A DNA stretch of 64,000 bases from Geoalkalibacter sp. (lineage in GTDB: Bacteria > Desulfobacterota > Desulfuromonadia > Desulfuromonadales > Geoalkalibacteraceae), in NCBI RefSeq assembly GCF_030605225.1, contig NZ_JAUWAV010000017.1, positions 1 to 64,000 of the forward strand. Direction: 5' to 3'. The notes under the pieces were generated by a model, which saw nothing but the letters and a program-made list of their open reading frames with translations, was not told where the DNA came from and searched no databases. Position numbers and translations under genes: made by a program. This document shows positions 8,671 through 20,336 of this stretch, one piece after another; position 1 is the stretch's first letter; each line of letters opens with the position of its first letter.

Positions 8671-10557
8671 ATGGCCAAAGGGCGCATTCTCGCCATCGAC
8701 GACGAAAAATTCTTCCGCGAGCTCTACCGCGACCTCCTCGCCGCCGAGGGATACCTGGTGCGCACGGCGCAGAGCGGTGAAGAGGCCCTCGACATTCTGC
8801 GCCGCGAGGATTTCGACCTGGTCATTTCCGACCTTGGTCTCACGGGGATGGATGGTCTTGAAACCAGTCGCGCCATCAAGCGTTTCAATCCCGAGCAGGA
8901 AATCATCGTCGTCAGCGCCTTGACCGATGTGGCGACGGCGGTGGCGGCGATGAAGGCGGGGGCGACCGATTACGTGTGCAAACCCATCAATCCCGAGGAA
9001 TTCCTGCTGCTGGTCAACAAGACCCTGTTTCGCCGCGCCCTGCATCTCGAACACCGCAAGCTTCTCGACGAAAACCTCGAATACGTCTCCATCGTTTCCA
9101 CCTACCAGAAGTGTCGTGAATTTCTCCATGTGCACGAACTCGACCGCCTCGGCGATCTGATCCTCGATACGCTCATGGAGTTGCTGCGCGCCGAGGGTGC
9201 GGTGCTGTGGCTGGCCGGCTTCGACGGCAGTTACTTTCGCCGCCGTTGTCGGCGCGGCCTGGCGCGCGTCGCCCCGGAGGAGGAAACCCTGCAACCGGGC
9301 GACGAGGAGCCTGGCCTGCCGCGGGAGGAGGAGCCGCTGCTGCTGCCCGGAGGCGATCGTCTCTGGGTGCCGCTGCGTCATAACCGTGAAACCCTGGGGC
9401 TGATCCGCGTCGAGGCGCCCATGGGGCGCGGGCAGTTCACAAGGCGCGATCTCAAGGTGGCCGGGGCCGTGGCCGAATTTGCCGCAAGCGCCCTGCACAA
9501 CGTGCTGCTGCACCGGGCGCTGGAGCAGCGCAGCCTGCGCATGCCCCGCGCCGAGGCCTACAACATGGCTTTTTTCCGTGATCACATGGACAAAGAGCTG
9601 AGCAAAGTGCGCCGTTATGGACGACAGCTGTCCTTGATCCGCCTGCGTGTGGAAAACTACGCCGAACTTCATCATCATTTTCGCAGCCGTGAGCTCGAAG
9701 GGGCCATGACGCGCGTCATCGAGGCGATCAATTCCATCCTGCGCGATGCCGACATCATGGCCATGGCCGCCGGCGACGATTTCTACATCCTGCTGCCCGA
9801 GACCGATTACTGGGGGTCGCTCATCACCCAGAAGCGCATCCGCAAGGCCCTGCGCGGCAAGCTCACCCTGTGCGACATGAAAAAAAGCTTTCCCCTGCAG
9901 GCGCGCATGCGCTCGGCCGCTTTTCCCCTGGACGGCACCAGCTTCGAGCAGCTCAGCGCCACCGCCGAGCGCCGCCTGGAAGGGCTCAGGGGCAGCCTCT
10001 ACTTCAGGGATGACTGGGAGCGCACCTCTTTCTGGGGAGTCGTCGGGCAGATTCTCGGCAAGCCGGAGGATTACCGTTTCAGCGGTGCGGGCCTGGAGCT
10101 CTCCGCGCGTTTGCAGCGCTATCACGAGGACAGTAAAAGCCGCTATCTGCGCTTGCCCGTCGCGGAGATGCCGCGAATCCAGAGCGCGTTTTTTCGCGAG
10201 GTGGTCGAGTCGAGCCGGGTGCGCGGGGTTATTTTTCGCGGCTGCGGCAATTTCGAGGAGATTCGCGCCGACCTGCCCGATCTCGAAGCTCTGGAAAAAT
10301 CGGCGACCTCATTGTTTCTGGTGGGCGGCAGCGAGAGGGTGCAGTGGGATTATCAGCGCACGGTGCCGATCTTCATCGAGGGCGACCCCTTTCACAAGGT
10401 GCCTTTTCTGCTCTATCTCAACGAAGATTCGGCCTATGCTTTATTCGCCCGTCGGCGTGGCAACGAGTTGGTGGGCTTTCACACCTCCGATTTCTATTTC
10501 GTGGAAAACATGATCGCCAAGTTGCAGGAACAGTATCAGCTTCAGGTGCAGATCTGA
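8671..10557 (+). CDS. Response regulator with GAF-like and degenerate GGDEF domains, 628 aa
   Basis: The N-terminal receiver (about residues 1-120) is complete: acidic pair in ILAIDDE, phosphoacceptor Asp in VISDLGLTGMDG, VSALTD, and the lysine in CKPINPEEF. A helical linker and a GAF-like region (about 150-300) follow. A GGDEF-fold domain (about 310-455) reads AAGDDF where GG(D/E)EF is required and lacks the usual substrate Asp/Asn residues, so it is probably catalytically dead. The last 170 residues (ending FHTSDFYFVENMIAKLQEQY) are unassigned. ATG 8671 begins the receiver correctly; the frame is open back to a TTG at 8602 overlapping the miaB stop. No output DNA-binding domain is present, suggesting protein-protein or ligand-sensing output. 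Confidence 0.8.
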   Translation: MAKGRILAIDDEKFFRELYRDLLAAEGYLVRTAQSGEEALDILRREDFDLVISDLGLTGMDGLETSRAIKRFNPEQEIIVVSALTDVATAVAAMKAGATDYVCKPINPEEFLLLVNKTLFRRALHLEHRKLLDENLEYVSIVSTYQKCREFLHVHELDRLGDLILDTLMELLRAEGAVLWLAGFDGSYFRRRCRRGLARVAPEEETLQPGDEEPGLPREEEPLLLPGGDRLWVPLRHNRETLGLIRVEAPMGRGQFTRRDLKVAGAVAEFAASALHNVLLHRALEQRSLRMPRAEAYNMAFFRDHMDKELSKVRRYGRQLSLIRLRVENYAELHHHFRSRELEGAMTRVIEAINSILRDADIMAMAAGDDFYILLPETDYWGSLITQKRIRKALRGKLTLCDMKKSFPLQARMRSAAFPLDGTSFEQLSATAERRLEGLRGSLYFRDDWERTSFWGVVGQILGKPEDYRFSGAGLELSARLQRYHEDSKSRYLRLPVAEMPRIQSAFFREVVESSRVRGVIFRGCGNFEEIRADLPDLEALEKSATSLFLVGGSERVQWDYQRTVPIFIEGDPFHKVPFLLYLNEDSAYALFARRRGNELVGFHTSDFYFVENMIAKLQEQYQLQVQI

Positions 10558-10561
10558 GCCC

Positions 10562-12034
10562 ATGAGCGACGTCAACTCGCGAAAAATTGTTCTGGCCAGT
10601 GCCCGCGGCGACTTCGCCGAGGTCGCCGCTTCCCTCACGCGGCGCGGCTTCGAGGTGCAGGTCTGCGCCGACGGCAGCAAGGCCCTGGAGCGCTCCCTGG
10701 CCCTGTTGCCCGACCTGATGGTGGTCGATGTGGATTTGCCGCTCATCGAGGCGGCGCGCCTGGCGCAGATTCTTCGCGCCAATCCGCGCACCGACAAAAT
10801 GGCTTTCATCTTCGTCGGCGGCGAGGGCGAGGAGGTCGAGGGGTTCCGTCGTCATCGCGATCACTACCTGGTGCGGCCCTTCAACACCGAACAGATGCTC
10901 GCCGTGGTGCTCGGCCATCTGCTGCGCCAGGAGCGCACCGCCCAGGTGACGCGCCAGGGCCGGCAGGTGGAAGGCAGCCTGGAGCAGGTGTCGCTCATCG
11001 ATATGCTGCAGATCTTCGGTCACAGCCGCAAGGACGGCACCCTGACCCTGGAGCGCGATCAGCAGCAGGGCGAGATTTTTCTCCTCGAAGGCAGCGTGAT
11101 CAATGCCCGCTGCGGGCGCGCCGATGGGGAAAAAGCCTTTTTTCGCCTGCTGGGCTGGGAGCGCGGACGTTTTTCCTTCACGCCGGGGCTGCCCGCCGCG
11201 CAGGTCGGCATCACCCAGCCCCTGGAGCATCTGATCATGGAGGGGCTGCGCCAGAGTGATGAACTCAACGCCCTCTCCGCCAAGCTGCCGCGCCTTGACT
11301 CGCTGCTGTTTCTCAGGGTGCCCCTGGATCGCCTGCCGCGCGGCCTGCGCCCGACCACCCAGGAAGTTCTGGTGCTGCTCGAGTACTATCAGCGGGTGGA
11401 GGACATCCTGGATCATTGCCCGCGCAGCGACTACGACATCCTGCAGATCATCCGCATACTGCTGGAAAAGGGCGTGGTGGAAGAGCGGCGCGAGGAAGCG
11501 CTCCTGGTCGAGGAGCGCGAACCCCTGCTGCATTCCGATGAGATCATCCAGATCCGCGATCATCTGGGCGAGCGCGACGCCCTGCTGGAAGAGACCACCG
11601 CCAAGCTGCTCGTGCTGGCGGCGAGCAGCGCGCAGATGGAGGCGCTGCTGAACTATCTGCACGGATTCCCGGAATTCAAGGCCGAATCCGCGCCGCTCGG
11701 CGGCGCTCGGGCGACGGGAATCCGCGATCTCGGGCTGCTGCGCCTGGGCGAAACCTTCGCGCTGCGCCTTTTGTCCCTGCCCGTCCTGGCCGAGGCCGCG
11801 CCCCTGTGGTCGCCTTTTTGCCGACGTCTGTTCGGGGTGCTCTGCCTGGTGGACGCCCGAGGGCCTTCGGCCGCCGAAGGCTATTTTGCCGGTCGCGGCG
11901 ATGTTCCCTTGGCGCGCGTGAGTTTCACCGCCGGCGAGGAGAATGCTTTTTATCTGGAAAAGGGCAGCCGCGCCGGATTGCGGCAGCTGCTCTCTTCCCT
12001 GTTGACCTGTCTCACCCAAAAGGACGCCCCATGA
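10562..12034 (+). CDS. Pseudo-receiver protein with DUF4388 (PATAN-type) domain, 490 aa
   Basis: The first 125 residues have a receiver fold: LPDLMVVDVDLP contains the Asp. However, the acidic pair is replaced by LASARGDF and the conserved lysine by arginine (YLVRPFN), so phosphorylation chemistry is doubtful. Residues about 135-235 (VEGSLEQVSLIDMLQIFGHSRKDGTLTLER ... GEIFLLEGSVINARCGRADGEKAFFRLLGWERGRFSF) are a clear DUF4388 domain, common in Geobacter and myxobacterial signalling proteins. The remainder is helical with no assignable domain. It starts four bases after the preceding response regulator and its stop overlaps the PHP gene (ATGA), so the three are a translationally coupled unit. 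Confidence 0.8.
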   Translation: MSDVNSRKIVLASARGDFAEVAASLTRRGFEVQVCADGSKALERSLALLPDLMVVDVDLPLIEAARLAQILRANPRTDKMAFIFVGGEGEEVEGFRRHRDHYLVRPFNTEQMLAVVLGHLLRQERTAQVTRQGRQVEGSLEQVSLIDMLQIFGHSRKDGTLTLERDQQQGEIFLLEGSVINARCGRADGEKAFFRLLGWERGRFSFTPGLPAAQVGITQPLEHLIMEGLRQSDELNALSAKLPRLDSLLFLRVPLDRLPRGLRPTTQEVLVLLEYYQRVEDILDHCPRSDYDILQIIRILLEKGVVEERREEALLVEEREPLLHSDEIIQIRDHLGERDALLEETTAKLLVLAASSAQMEALLNYLHGFPEFKAESAPLGGARATGIRDLGLLRLGETFALRLLSLPVLAEAAPLWSPFCRRLFGVLCLVDARGPSAAEGYFAGRGDVPLARVSFTAGEENAFYLEKGSRAGLRQLLSSLLTCLTQKDAP

Positions 12035-12681
12035 TCGATTTGCATACCCACACTTTGTTCAGCGACGGCGAACTGCTGCCCGCCGAACTCATCCGCCGTG
12101 CCGCCGTTGCCGGTTACGCGGCCTTGGCGATTACCGATCACGTCGATCTCTCCAATCTGGATTTCATCGTGCCGCGCATCATCGAGAGCGCGCAGGTCTA
12201 CGGAGCGGCCTGGGGCATCCAGGTGGTGCCGGGCGTCGAGCTCACCCACATTCCCCCGGCGCAGATCGCAGCCGCCGCGCGGCGCGCCCGCGAGCTCGGC
12301 GCGCGAATCCTGGTCTGTCACGGCGAAACCCTGGTCGAGCCCGTGGCTCCCGGCACCAACGCCGCCGCCCTGGCCGCGGACATCGATATTTTGAGTCATC
12401 CCGGGCTGATCAGCGAGGACGAAGCACGCCTGGCGGCAGAGCGCGGCATCTGTCTCGAAATCACCACCCGGCGCGGCCACAGCCTGGCCAACGGCCATGT
12501 GGCGCAACTGGCGCGCAAGCACGGCGCAAGGCTGGTGGTCAACAACGACGCCCATGCGCCCGGCGATCTGGTTTCTCCGGAAATGGCGCGCAAGGTGGCC
12601 CTGGGTGCCGGTTTGAGCGATGAGGAATATGCCCAGTGCCTGCGCAACAGCGCGGCGCTGGTGGAAAAAGCTTTGGGGTAA
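12031..12681 (+). CDS. PHP-domain metal-dependent phosphoesterase, 216 aa
   Basis: A small cytoplasmic PHP-fold hydrolase related to histidinol-phosphate phosphatase and PolX/YcdX proteins. Metal ligands visible in order are HTHTLFSDGE (N-terminus), ITDHVD, PGVELTH, CHGETL, SHPGLI and NNDAHAPGD. The ATG overlaps the stop of the DUF4388 gene by ATGA, and the protein begins right at the first metal motif, so the start is secure. No histidine genes are nearby; function in histidine synthesis is therefore unsupported, and the operon points to a signalling- or nucleotide-related phosphoesterase. Substrate unknown. Confidence 0.85.
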   Translation: MIDLHTHTLFSDGELLPAELIRRAAVAGYAALAITDHVDLSNLDFIVPRIIESAQVYGAAWGIQVVPGVELTHIPPAQIAAAARRARELGARILVCHGETLVEPVAPGTNAAALAADIDILSHPGLISEDEARLAAERGICLEITTRRGHSLANGHVAQLARKHGARLVVNNDAHAPGDLVSPEMARKVALGAGLSDEEYAQCLRNSAALVEKALG

Positions 12682-12683
12682 AT

Positions 12684-12758
12684 CGTCCTTTGTCCTTTGT
12701 CCTTGGTCCCTTGTTGAAAAGCAAGACCCCTGGGACAAAGGACAAAGGACAAAGGACA
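12684..12758. repeat. Inverted repeat built of GTCCTTT heptads
   Basis: The left arm (12685-12710) is three near-identical heptads GTCCTTT plus GTCCC. The right arm (12732-12757) is its reverse complement with a single mismatch in 26 bp. The loop is 21 bases. It starts right after the PHP gene stop and ends nine bases before the M42 peptidase ATG. There is no T-tract. The right arm holds the only Shine-Dalgarno-like AAGGA upstream of that ATG. Confidence 0.85.
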
Positions 12759-12766
12759 GCCCTTAA

Positions 12767-13837
12767 ATGACCGACTCCAATTTTTCATTTCTCAAGGAAC
12801 TTGTCGAGGCGCCCAGCCCCTCGGGCTTCGAGCAGCCCGCGCAACGGGTGATCCGGCGTCGCCTCGACGGGGTGGTGGATGAGCTCAAGACCGATGTCAT
12901 GGGCAATGTCATCGGCCTGGTGAAAGGGCAGGGCGCAAACCCCACACGGGTCATGCTCGCCGGTCACTGCGATGAAATCGGCTTCATGGTCAAGTATATC
13001 GACGAGCAGGGCTTCATTTACTTCGCCGCCATCGGCGGGGTCGACGCCCATCTGGTGCCCGGTCAGCGCGTGCATATCCATGGACGGCAGCGTCCGGTGT
13101 TGGGCGTGGTGGGCAAAAAACCGATTCACCTGATGGAGCAGAAGGATCGCGAGACGGTGGTCAAGCTCAAGAGCCAGTTCATCGATATTGGTTGCCGCAG
13201 TCGCGAGGAGGTGCAGGCGCTGGTGGCGGTGGGCGATCCCGTGACCTTCGCCGTGGGCCTCGAGCGGTTGGAGAACGATCGGGTGATCTCACGCGCTTTC
13301 GACGACAAGATGGGTGCCTTCATCGTCGCGCGGGTGCTGCAGGAGGTGCGCGCGCGCGGCGCGGCGCCGGTCGATCTGTACGGCGTCTCGACGGTGCAGG
13401 AAGAGATCGGCCTGCGCGGCGGGGCCACCAGCGTGTACGGCATCAACCCCGATGTGGGCATCGCCGTCGAGGTGGGCTTCGCCACGGACGTGCCGGAAAT
13501 CGACAAGAAGGAAAACGGCGAAACCAAGGTGGGCGCGGGACCGATCATCGCGCGGGGCCCCAACATCAATCCGGCGCTCTTCGAACTGCTCCTCGCCACC
13601 GCCCGCGACGAGAACATTCCCTGCCAGATCATCGGTCAGCCACGCGCCACCGGCACCGACGCCAACGTCATGCAGCTCTCGCGCGGCGGCGTGGCCACCG
13701 CCCTGGTGAGCGTGCCTCTTCGCTACATGCACACCCCGGTGGAACTGCTGTCGCTCGAGGATCTGGAAAACACCGTGCGCCTGCTCAGCGGGCTGATGTA
13801 CCGCATCGGCGAGCGCGAGATGTTCATCCCCCATTGA
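12767..13837 (+). CDS. M42-family glutamyl/deblocking aminopeptidase
   Basis: A cytoplasmic two-metal aminopeptidase of the M42 (FrvX/TET/YsdC) family that trims peptides, typically as a tetrahedral dodecamer. Diagnostic residues are His67 with Asp69 (LAGHCDEIGFM), the bridging Asp in FDDKMGAFI, the catalytic Glu pair in VQEEIGLRGG, the Asp in AVEVGFATDVP and the final His in YMHTPVELLS. Length 356 aa is standard. The annotation endoglucanase used for some relatives is a historic error. Translation may depend on opening the heptad hairpin just upstream. It is not obviously tied to its neighbours. Confidence 0.92.
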   Translation: MTDSNFSFLKELVEAPSPSGFEQPAQRVIRRRLDGVVDELKTDVMGNVIGLVKGQGANPTRVMLAGHCDEIGFMVKYIDEQGFIYFAAIGGVDAHLVPGQRVHIHGRQRPVLGVVGKKPIHLMEQKDRETVVKLKSQFIDIGCRSREEVQALVAVGDPVTFAVGLERLENDRVISRAFDDKMGAFIVARVLQEVRARGAAPVDLYGVSTVQEEIGLRGGATSVYGINPDVGIAVEVGFATDVPEIDKKENGETKVGAGPIIARGPNINPALFELLLATARDENIPCQIIGQPRATGTDANVMQLSRGGVATALVSVPLRYMHTPVELLSLEDLENTVRLLSGLMYRIGEREMFIPH

Positions 13838-13877
13838 TGAAAACGCAAAACGCCGCAAACATTCCCAGCTTTAAATC

Positions 13878-15447
<1,570 letters not shown>

Positions 15448-15480
15448 ACGCGAACATTTTTCGGATACAAGGTAGGGCGA

Positions 15481-15505
15481 GGGGCGGGAGGTCAGCATCC
15501 GCCCC
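15481..15505 (+). other. Hairpin between guaB and guaA
   Basis: GGGGCGG (15481-15487) pairs with CCGCCCC (15499-15505) around an 11-base loop, followed by a poor T-tract (TTGCTGTTTG). It may be a partial terminator or mRNA-stabilising hairpin that tunes guaA relative to guaB. Confidence 0.45.
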
Positions 15506-15534
15506 TTGCTGTTTGCCTGGGGAGCAGGTATTTC

Positions 15535-17097
15535 ATGACACGGGATATTCATCAGGAAAAAATCCTCATTCTCGATTTCGGTTCCCAGTACACCCAGCTC
15601 ATCGCGCGCCGGGTGCGCGAGGCCCACGTCTACTGCGAACTTCATCCCTTCGACATGCCCCTGGAGGAGATTCGCGCCTTCGCGCCGCGCGGCATCATTT
15701 TGTCCGGCGGTCCCAAGTCGGTGTACGACGAGGGCGCGCCGGCGGTGGCGGAAGAACTCTTCGAGTTGGGCGTGCCGGTGCTCGGCATCTGCTACGGCAT
15801 GCAGCTCATGAGCCGCCATTTCGGGGGCGCGGTGGTGCCGGCCGGCAAGCGCGAATACGGCCATGCCGAACTCTTCGCCCAAGGGCGCCCTGGTCCGCTG
15901 TTCGACGGCTTTTTCGTCGAGGGACGCAGCCCCGTGTGGATGAGCCACGGAGATCACGTGGAGCGGATTCCCCCAGGTTTCGAGGTGGTGGCGGGCACGG
16001 ACAACGCGCCGGTGTGCGCCATTCAGAATGTGTCACGCGATCTCTACGGCGTTCAGTTTCATCCCGAGGTCAATCACACCCCCCACGGCGAGACGCTGCT
16101 CAATACCTTCGTGCGCAAGATCTGCGGCTGCCGCGGCCACTGGACGCCGGGCCAGATCATCGAGGACGCGGTGGCGCGCATCCGCGCCCAGGTCGGCTGC
16201 GAGCGGGTGATTCTCGGTTTGTCCGGCGGGGTCGATTCGTCGGTGGCCGCGGCCCTCATCCACCGCGCCATCGGCGAGCAGCTCACCTGCGTGTTCGTCG
16301 ACAATGGCCTGCTGCGCCTCAACGAGGGCGACCAGGTGATGGCGACCTTCGCGCGGAACATGGGCGTGCGTGTGATCCGTGTCGATGCCGAGGAGCGCTT
16401 TCTCGCCGCCCTTGCCGGAGAAAGCGATCCCGAGCGCAAGCGCAAGATCATCGGCAATCTCTTCGTCGAGATCTTCGAGGAGGAGGCGGGCAAGGTGACG
16501 GACGCCCGCTGGCTCGCCCAGGGCACCATCTACCCCGACGTCATCGAGTCGGCGGGCGCCAAGACCGGCAAGGCGCACAACATCAAGAGCCATCACAACG
16601 TTGGTGGATTGCCCGAGCACATGAAACTTAAGCTCCTTGAGCCCCTGCGCGAACTGTTCAAGGACGAGGTGCGCGCCATCGGCGAGGAACTCGGCCTGCC
16701 CCATGCCATGGTGTGGCGTCATCCCTTCCCCGGCCCGGGGTTGGGCGTGCGCATTCTCGGCGCGGTCAACAAGGAGTACGCCGACATCCTGCGCCGCGCC
16801 GACGCCATCTACATGGAAGAGCTCTACAGCAGCGGCCACTACCACAAGATCAGCCAGGCCTTCGCCGTGTTTCTGCCGGTCAAAAGCGTCGGCGTCATGG
16901 GCGATGGGCGCACCTACGAGTACGTTATCGCCCTGCGTGCCGTGGAAACCCGCGATTTCATGACCGCCGGTTGGTACCCCATGCCCTACGCCGATCTGGC
17001 GCGCATCAGTAACCGCATCATCAACGAAGTCAAGGGGGTCAACCGCGTGGTGTACGATATTTCGTCGAAACCGCCCGCGACCATTGAATGGGAATAA
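15535..17097 (+). CDS. guaA: GMP synthase (glutamine-hydrolysing)
   Basis: Converts XMP, ATP and glutamine to GMP. The class I glutaminase domain (about residues 1-200) has the nucleophile elbow LGICYGMQ with Cys86 and the His-x-Glu pair in FHPEVNHT. The ATP pyrophosphatase domain follows with the P-loop [11 protein letters not shown], then the C-terminal dimerisation domain with [13 protein letters not shown] and the closing KPPATIEWE. Length 520 aa is normal and nothing is missing. The ATG is preceded by GGGGAGCAGG. It forms the usual guaBA pair. Confidence 0.97.
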   Translation: MTRDIHQEKILILDFGSQYTQLIARRVREAHVYCELHPFDMPLEEIRAFAPRGIILSGGPKSVYDEGAPAVAEELFELGVPVLGICYGMQLMSRHFGGAVVPAGKREYGHAELFAQGRPGPLFDGFFVEGRSPVWMSHGDHVERIPPGFEVVAGTDNAPVCAIQNVSRDLYGVQFHPEVNHTPHGETLLNTFVRKICGCRGHWTPGQIIEDAVARIRAQVGCERVILGLSGGVDSSVAAALIHRAIGEQLTCVFVDNGLLRLNEGDQVMATFARNMGVRVIRVDAEERFLAALAGESDPERKRKIIGNLFVEIFEEEAGKVTDARWLAQGTIYPDVIESAGAKTGKAHNIKSHHNVGGLPEHMKLKLLEPLRELFKDEVRAIGEELGLPHAMVWRHPFPGPGLGVRILGAVNKEYADILRRADAIYMEELYSSGHYHKISQAFAVFLPVKSVGVMGDGRTYEYVIALRAVETRDFMTAGWYPMPYADLARISNRIINEVKGVNRVVYDISSKPPATIEWE

Positions 17098-17114
17098 ATT
17101 AATTCGGGTGTGTG

Positions 17115-17870
17115 ATGAAGATTTTGTGGAGGGGAATAGCCGGACTGGCGCTGATGCTGCTGGTGCCGGCCCTGGTTCTGGGCGAACAGGCTCCTGACGT
17201 CAAAAAGCGGCTATGGACTCGCGCTGAAACGGTGCTTGCCTTGGGGCTGCTTGGCGGGGCGGGGGTGGTTTCACTGTTTGATGAGGACATTCGGCACGAG
17301 GTTCAGCGCCGCGAGCGCAACACTCTGAACGAAGCGGCTGACGGCTTGAATCTACTGGGGAATCCAGCCACGGGTCTGGGCCTGTCCGCGCTCCTGTGGG
17401 GGGCGGGTCTCTGGCGCGAGGATCGGCCCCTTGCGGAAACCGGGAAGCTGGCCTTCGAAGCGGTCTTTCTCGGACAACTGGCGACGGCGGCAGTTAAGGT
17501 TGGCGCAGGACGAAAGCGCCCCGATGATCGGGAAGACGCTTGGTCTTTTCGGCCCTTTTCCCTGGACAAGGACTACGACGCCATGCCCTCGGGCCATACT
17601 GCCAATGCCTTTGCCATCGCCGGGGTGCTGAGCCGCCGCGGTGAGCAGCCCTGGCTCCCCTGGGTCTGCTACGGGTTCGCCGGGCTGGTGGGCGCGGCCC
17701 GGATTCAAGCCGATGATCACTGGGCGTCCGATGTGCTGGTTGGTGCATTGGCGGGCGAGCTCGCCGCGCGTCTGGTTCTGCGTTTTCACGAACGCCATCC
17801 CGAATATTTCCTGGGGATTGGCGCCATGGGCGATGGCGGTACCGGCGTTGAGCTCAGCTGGCGCTGGTAA
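17115..17870 (+). CDS. PAP2-family phosphatase with signal peptide, 251 aa
   Basis: A membrane-associated or periplasmic acid phosphatase of the PAP2/type-2 phosphatidic acid phosphatase superfamily. It starts with a signal-like hydrophobic segment (MKILWRGIAGLALMLLVPALVLG). Catalytic motifs are KVGAGRKRP (C1), PSGHTANAFA (C2) and AARIQADDHWASDVLVG (C3; the usual Ser of the S-R pair is Ala, while Arg, His and Asp remain). Possible substrates are undecaprenyl pyrophosphate or phospholipids; the sequence does not say which. ATG 17115 is preferred over the GTG one codon earlier. No strong ribosome site is seen. Confidence 0.85.
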   Translation: MKILWRGIAGLALMLLVPALVLGEQAPDVKKRLWTRAETVLALGLLGGAGVVSLFDEDIRHEVQRRERNTLNEAADGLNLLGNPATGLGLSALLWGAGLWREDRPLAETGKLAFEAVFLGQLATAAVKVGAGRKRPDDREDAWSFRPFSLDKDYDAMPSGHTANAFAIAGVLSRRGEQPWLPWVCYGFAGLVGAARIQADDHWASDVLVGALAGELAARLVLRFHERHPEYFLGIGAMGDGGTGVELSWRW

Positions 17871-17884
17871 AAAATTCAAATTAG

Positions 17885-18920
<1,036 letters not shown>

Positions 18921-18975
18921 GAAGGAATGATCATTTCATCGCGGGTGGACCATCCCCGCCAGGAGGCATCAAATT

Positions 18976-20319
18976 ATGAATCTGACCGTGATCGGCACCG
19001 GCTATGTCGGCCTTGTCAGCGGCGCTTGTTTTGCCGAGATGGGCAACACCGTGTATTGCGTCGACATCGACGCGCAGAAAATCGCCCAAATCAAGGAGGG
19101 TGTCATTCCCATCCACGAGCCCGATCTCGAACGCCTGGTGCGGAGCAATTTCAAGGAGGGCCGGCTGCGTTTCACCACCTCCCTGAGCGAGGCCATGGCC
19201 GAGAGTCAGGTGTATTTCATCGCCGTCGGCACGCCGCCCGGCGAGGACGGCTCCGCCGATTTGCAGCATGTGCTGAACGTGGCCCGTGAAATCGGCCGGA
19301 ATCTCAAGGACTATGCGGTGGTGGTCAATAAATCGACGGTGCCCGTGGGGACCGCCGATCAGGTGCGCGCGGCGATCGCCGAGGAATTGGGCAAGCGCGG
19401 CGCCGAGGTTGCCTTCGATGTGGTGAGCAATCCGGAATTTCTCAAGGAAGGCGCGGCGGTGGAGGATTTCATGCGCCCCGACCGCGTCATCATCGGGTCG
19501 GCCAGCGAGCGCGCCACCGAGATCCTGCGCCGGTTGTACGCGGATTTCTCGCGCAATCACGACAAGATCATGGTCATGGGCGTGCGCGACGCGGAGATGA
19601 CCAAATACGCGGCCAACGCCATGCTCGCCACCAAGATCTCCTTCATGAACGAGATCGCCAATCTGTGCGACAAACTCGGCGTGGATGTGGAGAAAGTGCG
19701 CCTGGGCATCGGCTCCGATGCGCGCATCGGTTATTCCTTCATCTATCCGGGCTGCGGCTACGGCGGATCCTGTTTTCCCAAGGACGTCAGCGCGCTGATC
19801 CACATGGCCGAGCAGAATTACCTCTTTCCCTTGGTGCTGCAATCGGTGCATCAGCGCAACCTGTTCCAGAAGATGATTCTCGGCGAGAAGATCGTCGCGC
19901 GCTTCGGCCAGGATCTCTCGGGCAAGGTTTTCGCCCTCTGGGGTCTGGCGTTCAAGCCGGGGACCGACGACATGCGCGAGGCGCCCTCCATCATCCTGTT
20001 GCAGCAGCTCATCAGCTGCGGCGCGCGGGTGCGGGCCTATGATCCCGTGGCCATGGAGGCGGCGCGCCGGGTGCTGCCCAGGGCCTGGTTCGACAACGGC
20101 AGCCTGAGCCTCGCCGAACACCAGTACGACGCTCTCAAGGGCGCCGACGCCCTGGCCCTGGTCACCGAGTGGAAACCCTTTCGCCATCCCGATTTCGGTG
20201 CCATGAAGCGCCTGATGAACAACCCGGTGGTCTTCGACGGCCGCAACCAGTACGATCCGGCGCGCATGGCGGCCGAAGGCTTCGAGTATTTCGGCATCGG
20301 CCGCGGCAGGAAACTCTGA
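18976..20319 (+). CDS. ugd: UDP-glucose 6-dehydrogenase
   Basis: Oxidises UDP-glucose twice with NAD+ to UDP-glucuronate, a precursor of polysaccharide and of LPS uronic acids or pentoses. The NAD-binding site is VIGTGYVGLVSGACF at the N-terminus; the catalytic cysteine is Cys266 in YGGSCFPKD. Other family marks are VNKSTVPVGT, SNPEFLKEGAAVEDFM and the C-terminal WGLAFKPGTDDMREAPS. Length 447 aa is normal. CAGGAGGCAT precedes the ATG. It lies just after galE, separated by the palindromic repeat. Confidence 0.96.
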   Translation: MNLTVIGTGYVGLVSGACFAEMGNTVYCVDIDAQKIAQIKEGVIPIHEPDLERLVRSNFKEGRLRFTTSLSEAMAESQVYFIAVGTPPGEDGSADLQHVLNVAREIGRNLKDYAVVVNKSTVPVGTADQVRAAIAEELGKRGAEVAFDVVSNPEFLKEGAAVEDFMRPDRVIIGSASERATEILRRLYADFSRNHDKIMVMGVRDAEMTKYAANAMLATKISFMNEIANLCDKLGVDVEKVRLGIGSDARIGYSFIYPGCGYGGSCFPKDVSALIHMAEQNYLFPLVLQSVHQRNLFQKMILGEKIVARFGQDLSGKVFALWGLAFKPGTDDMREAPSIILLQQLISCGARVRAYDPVAMEAARRVLPRAWFDNGSLSLAEHQYDALKGADALALVTEWKPFRHPDFGAMKRLMNNPVVFDGRNQYDPARMAAEGFEYFGIGRGRKL

Positions 20320-20336
20320 CCCGCGAGGAGCAACCC

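Noticed and set aside
12684-12758. Intrinsic terminator of the PHP gene
   Set aside because: The long stem has no T-tract on either strand; classed as a repeat/leader hairpin instead.
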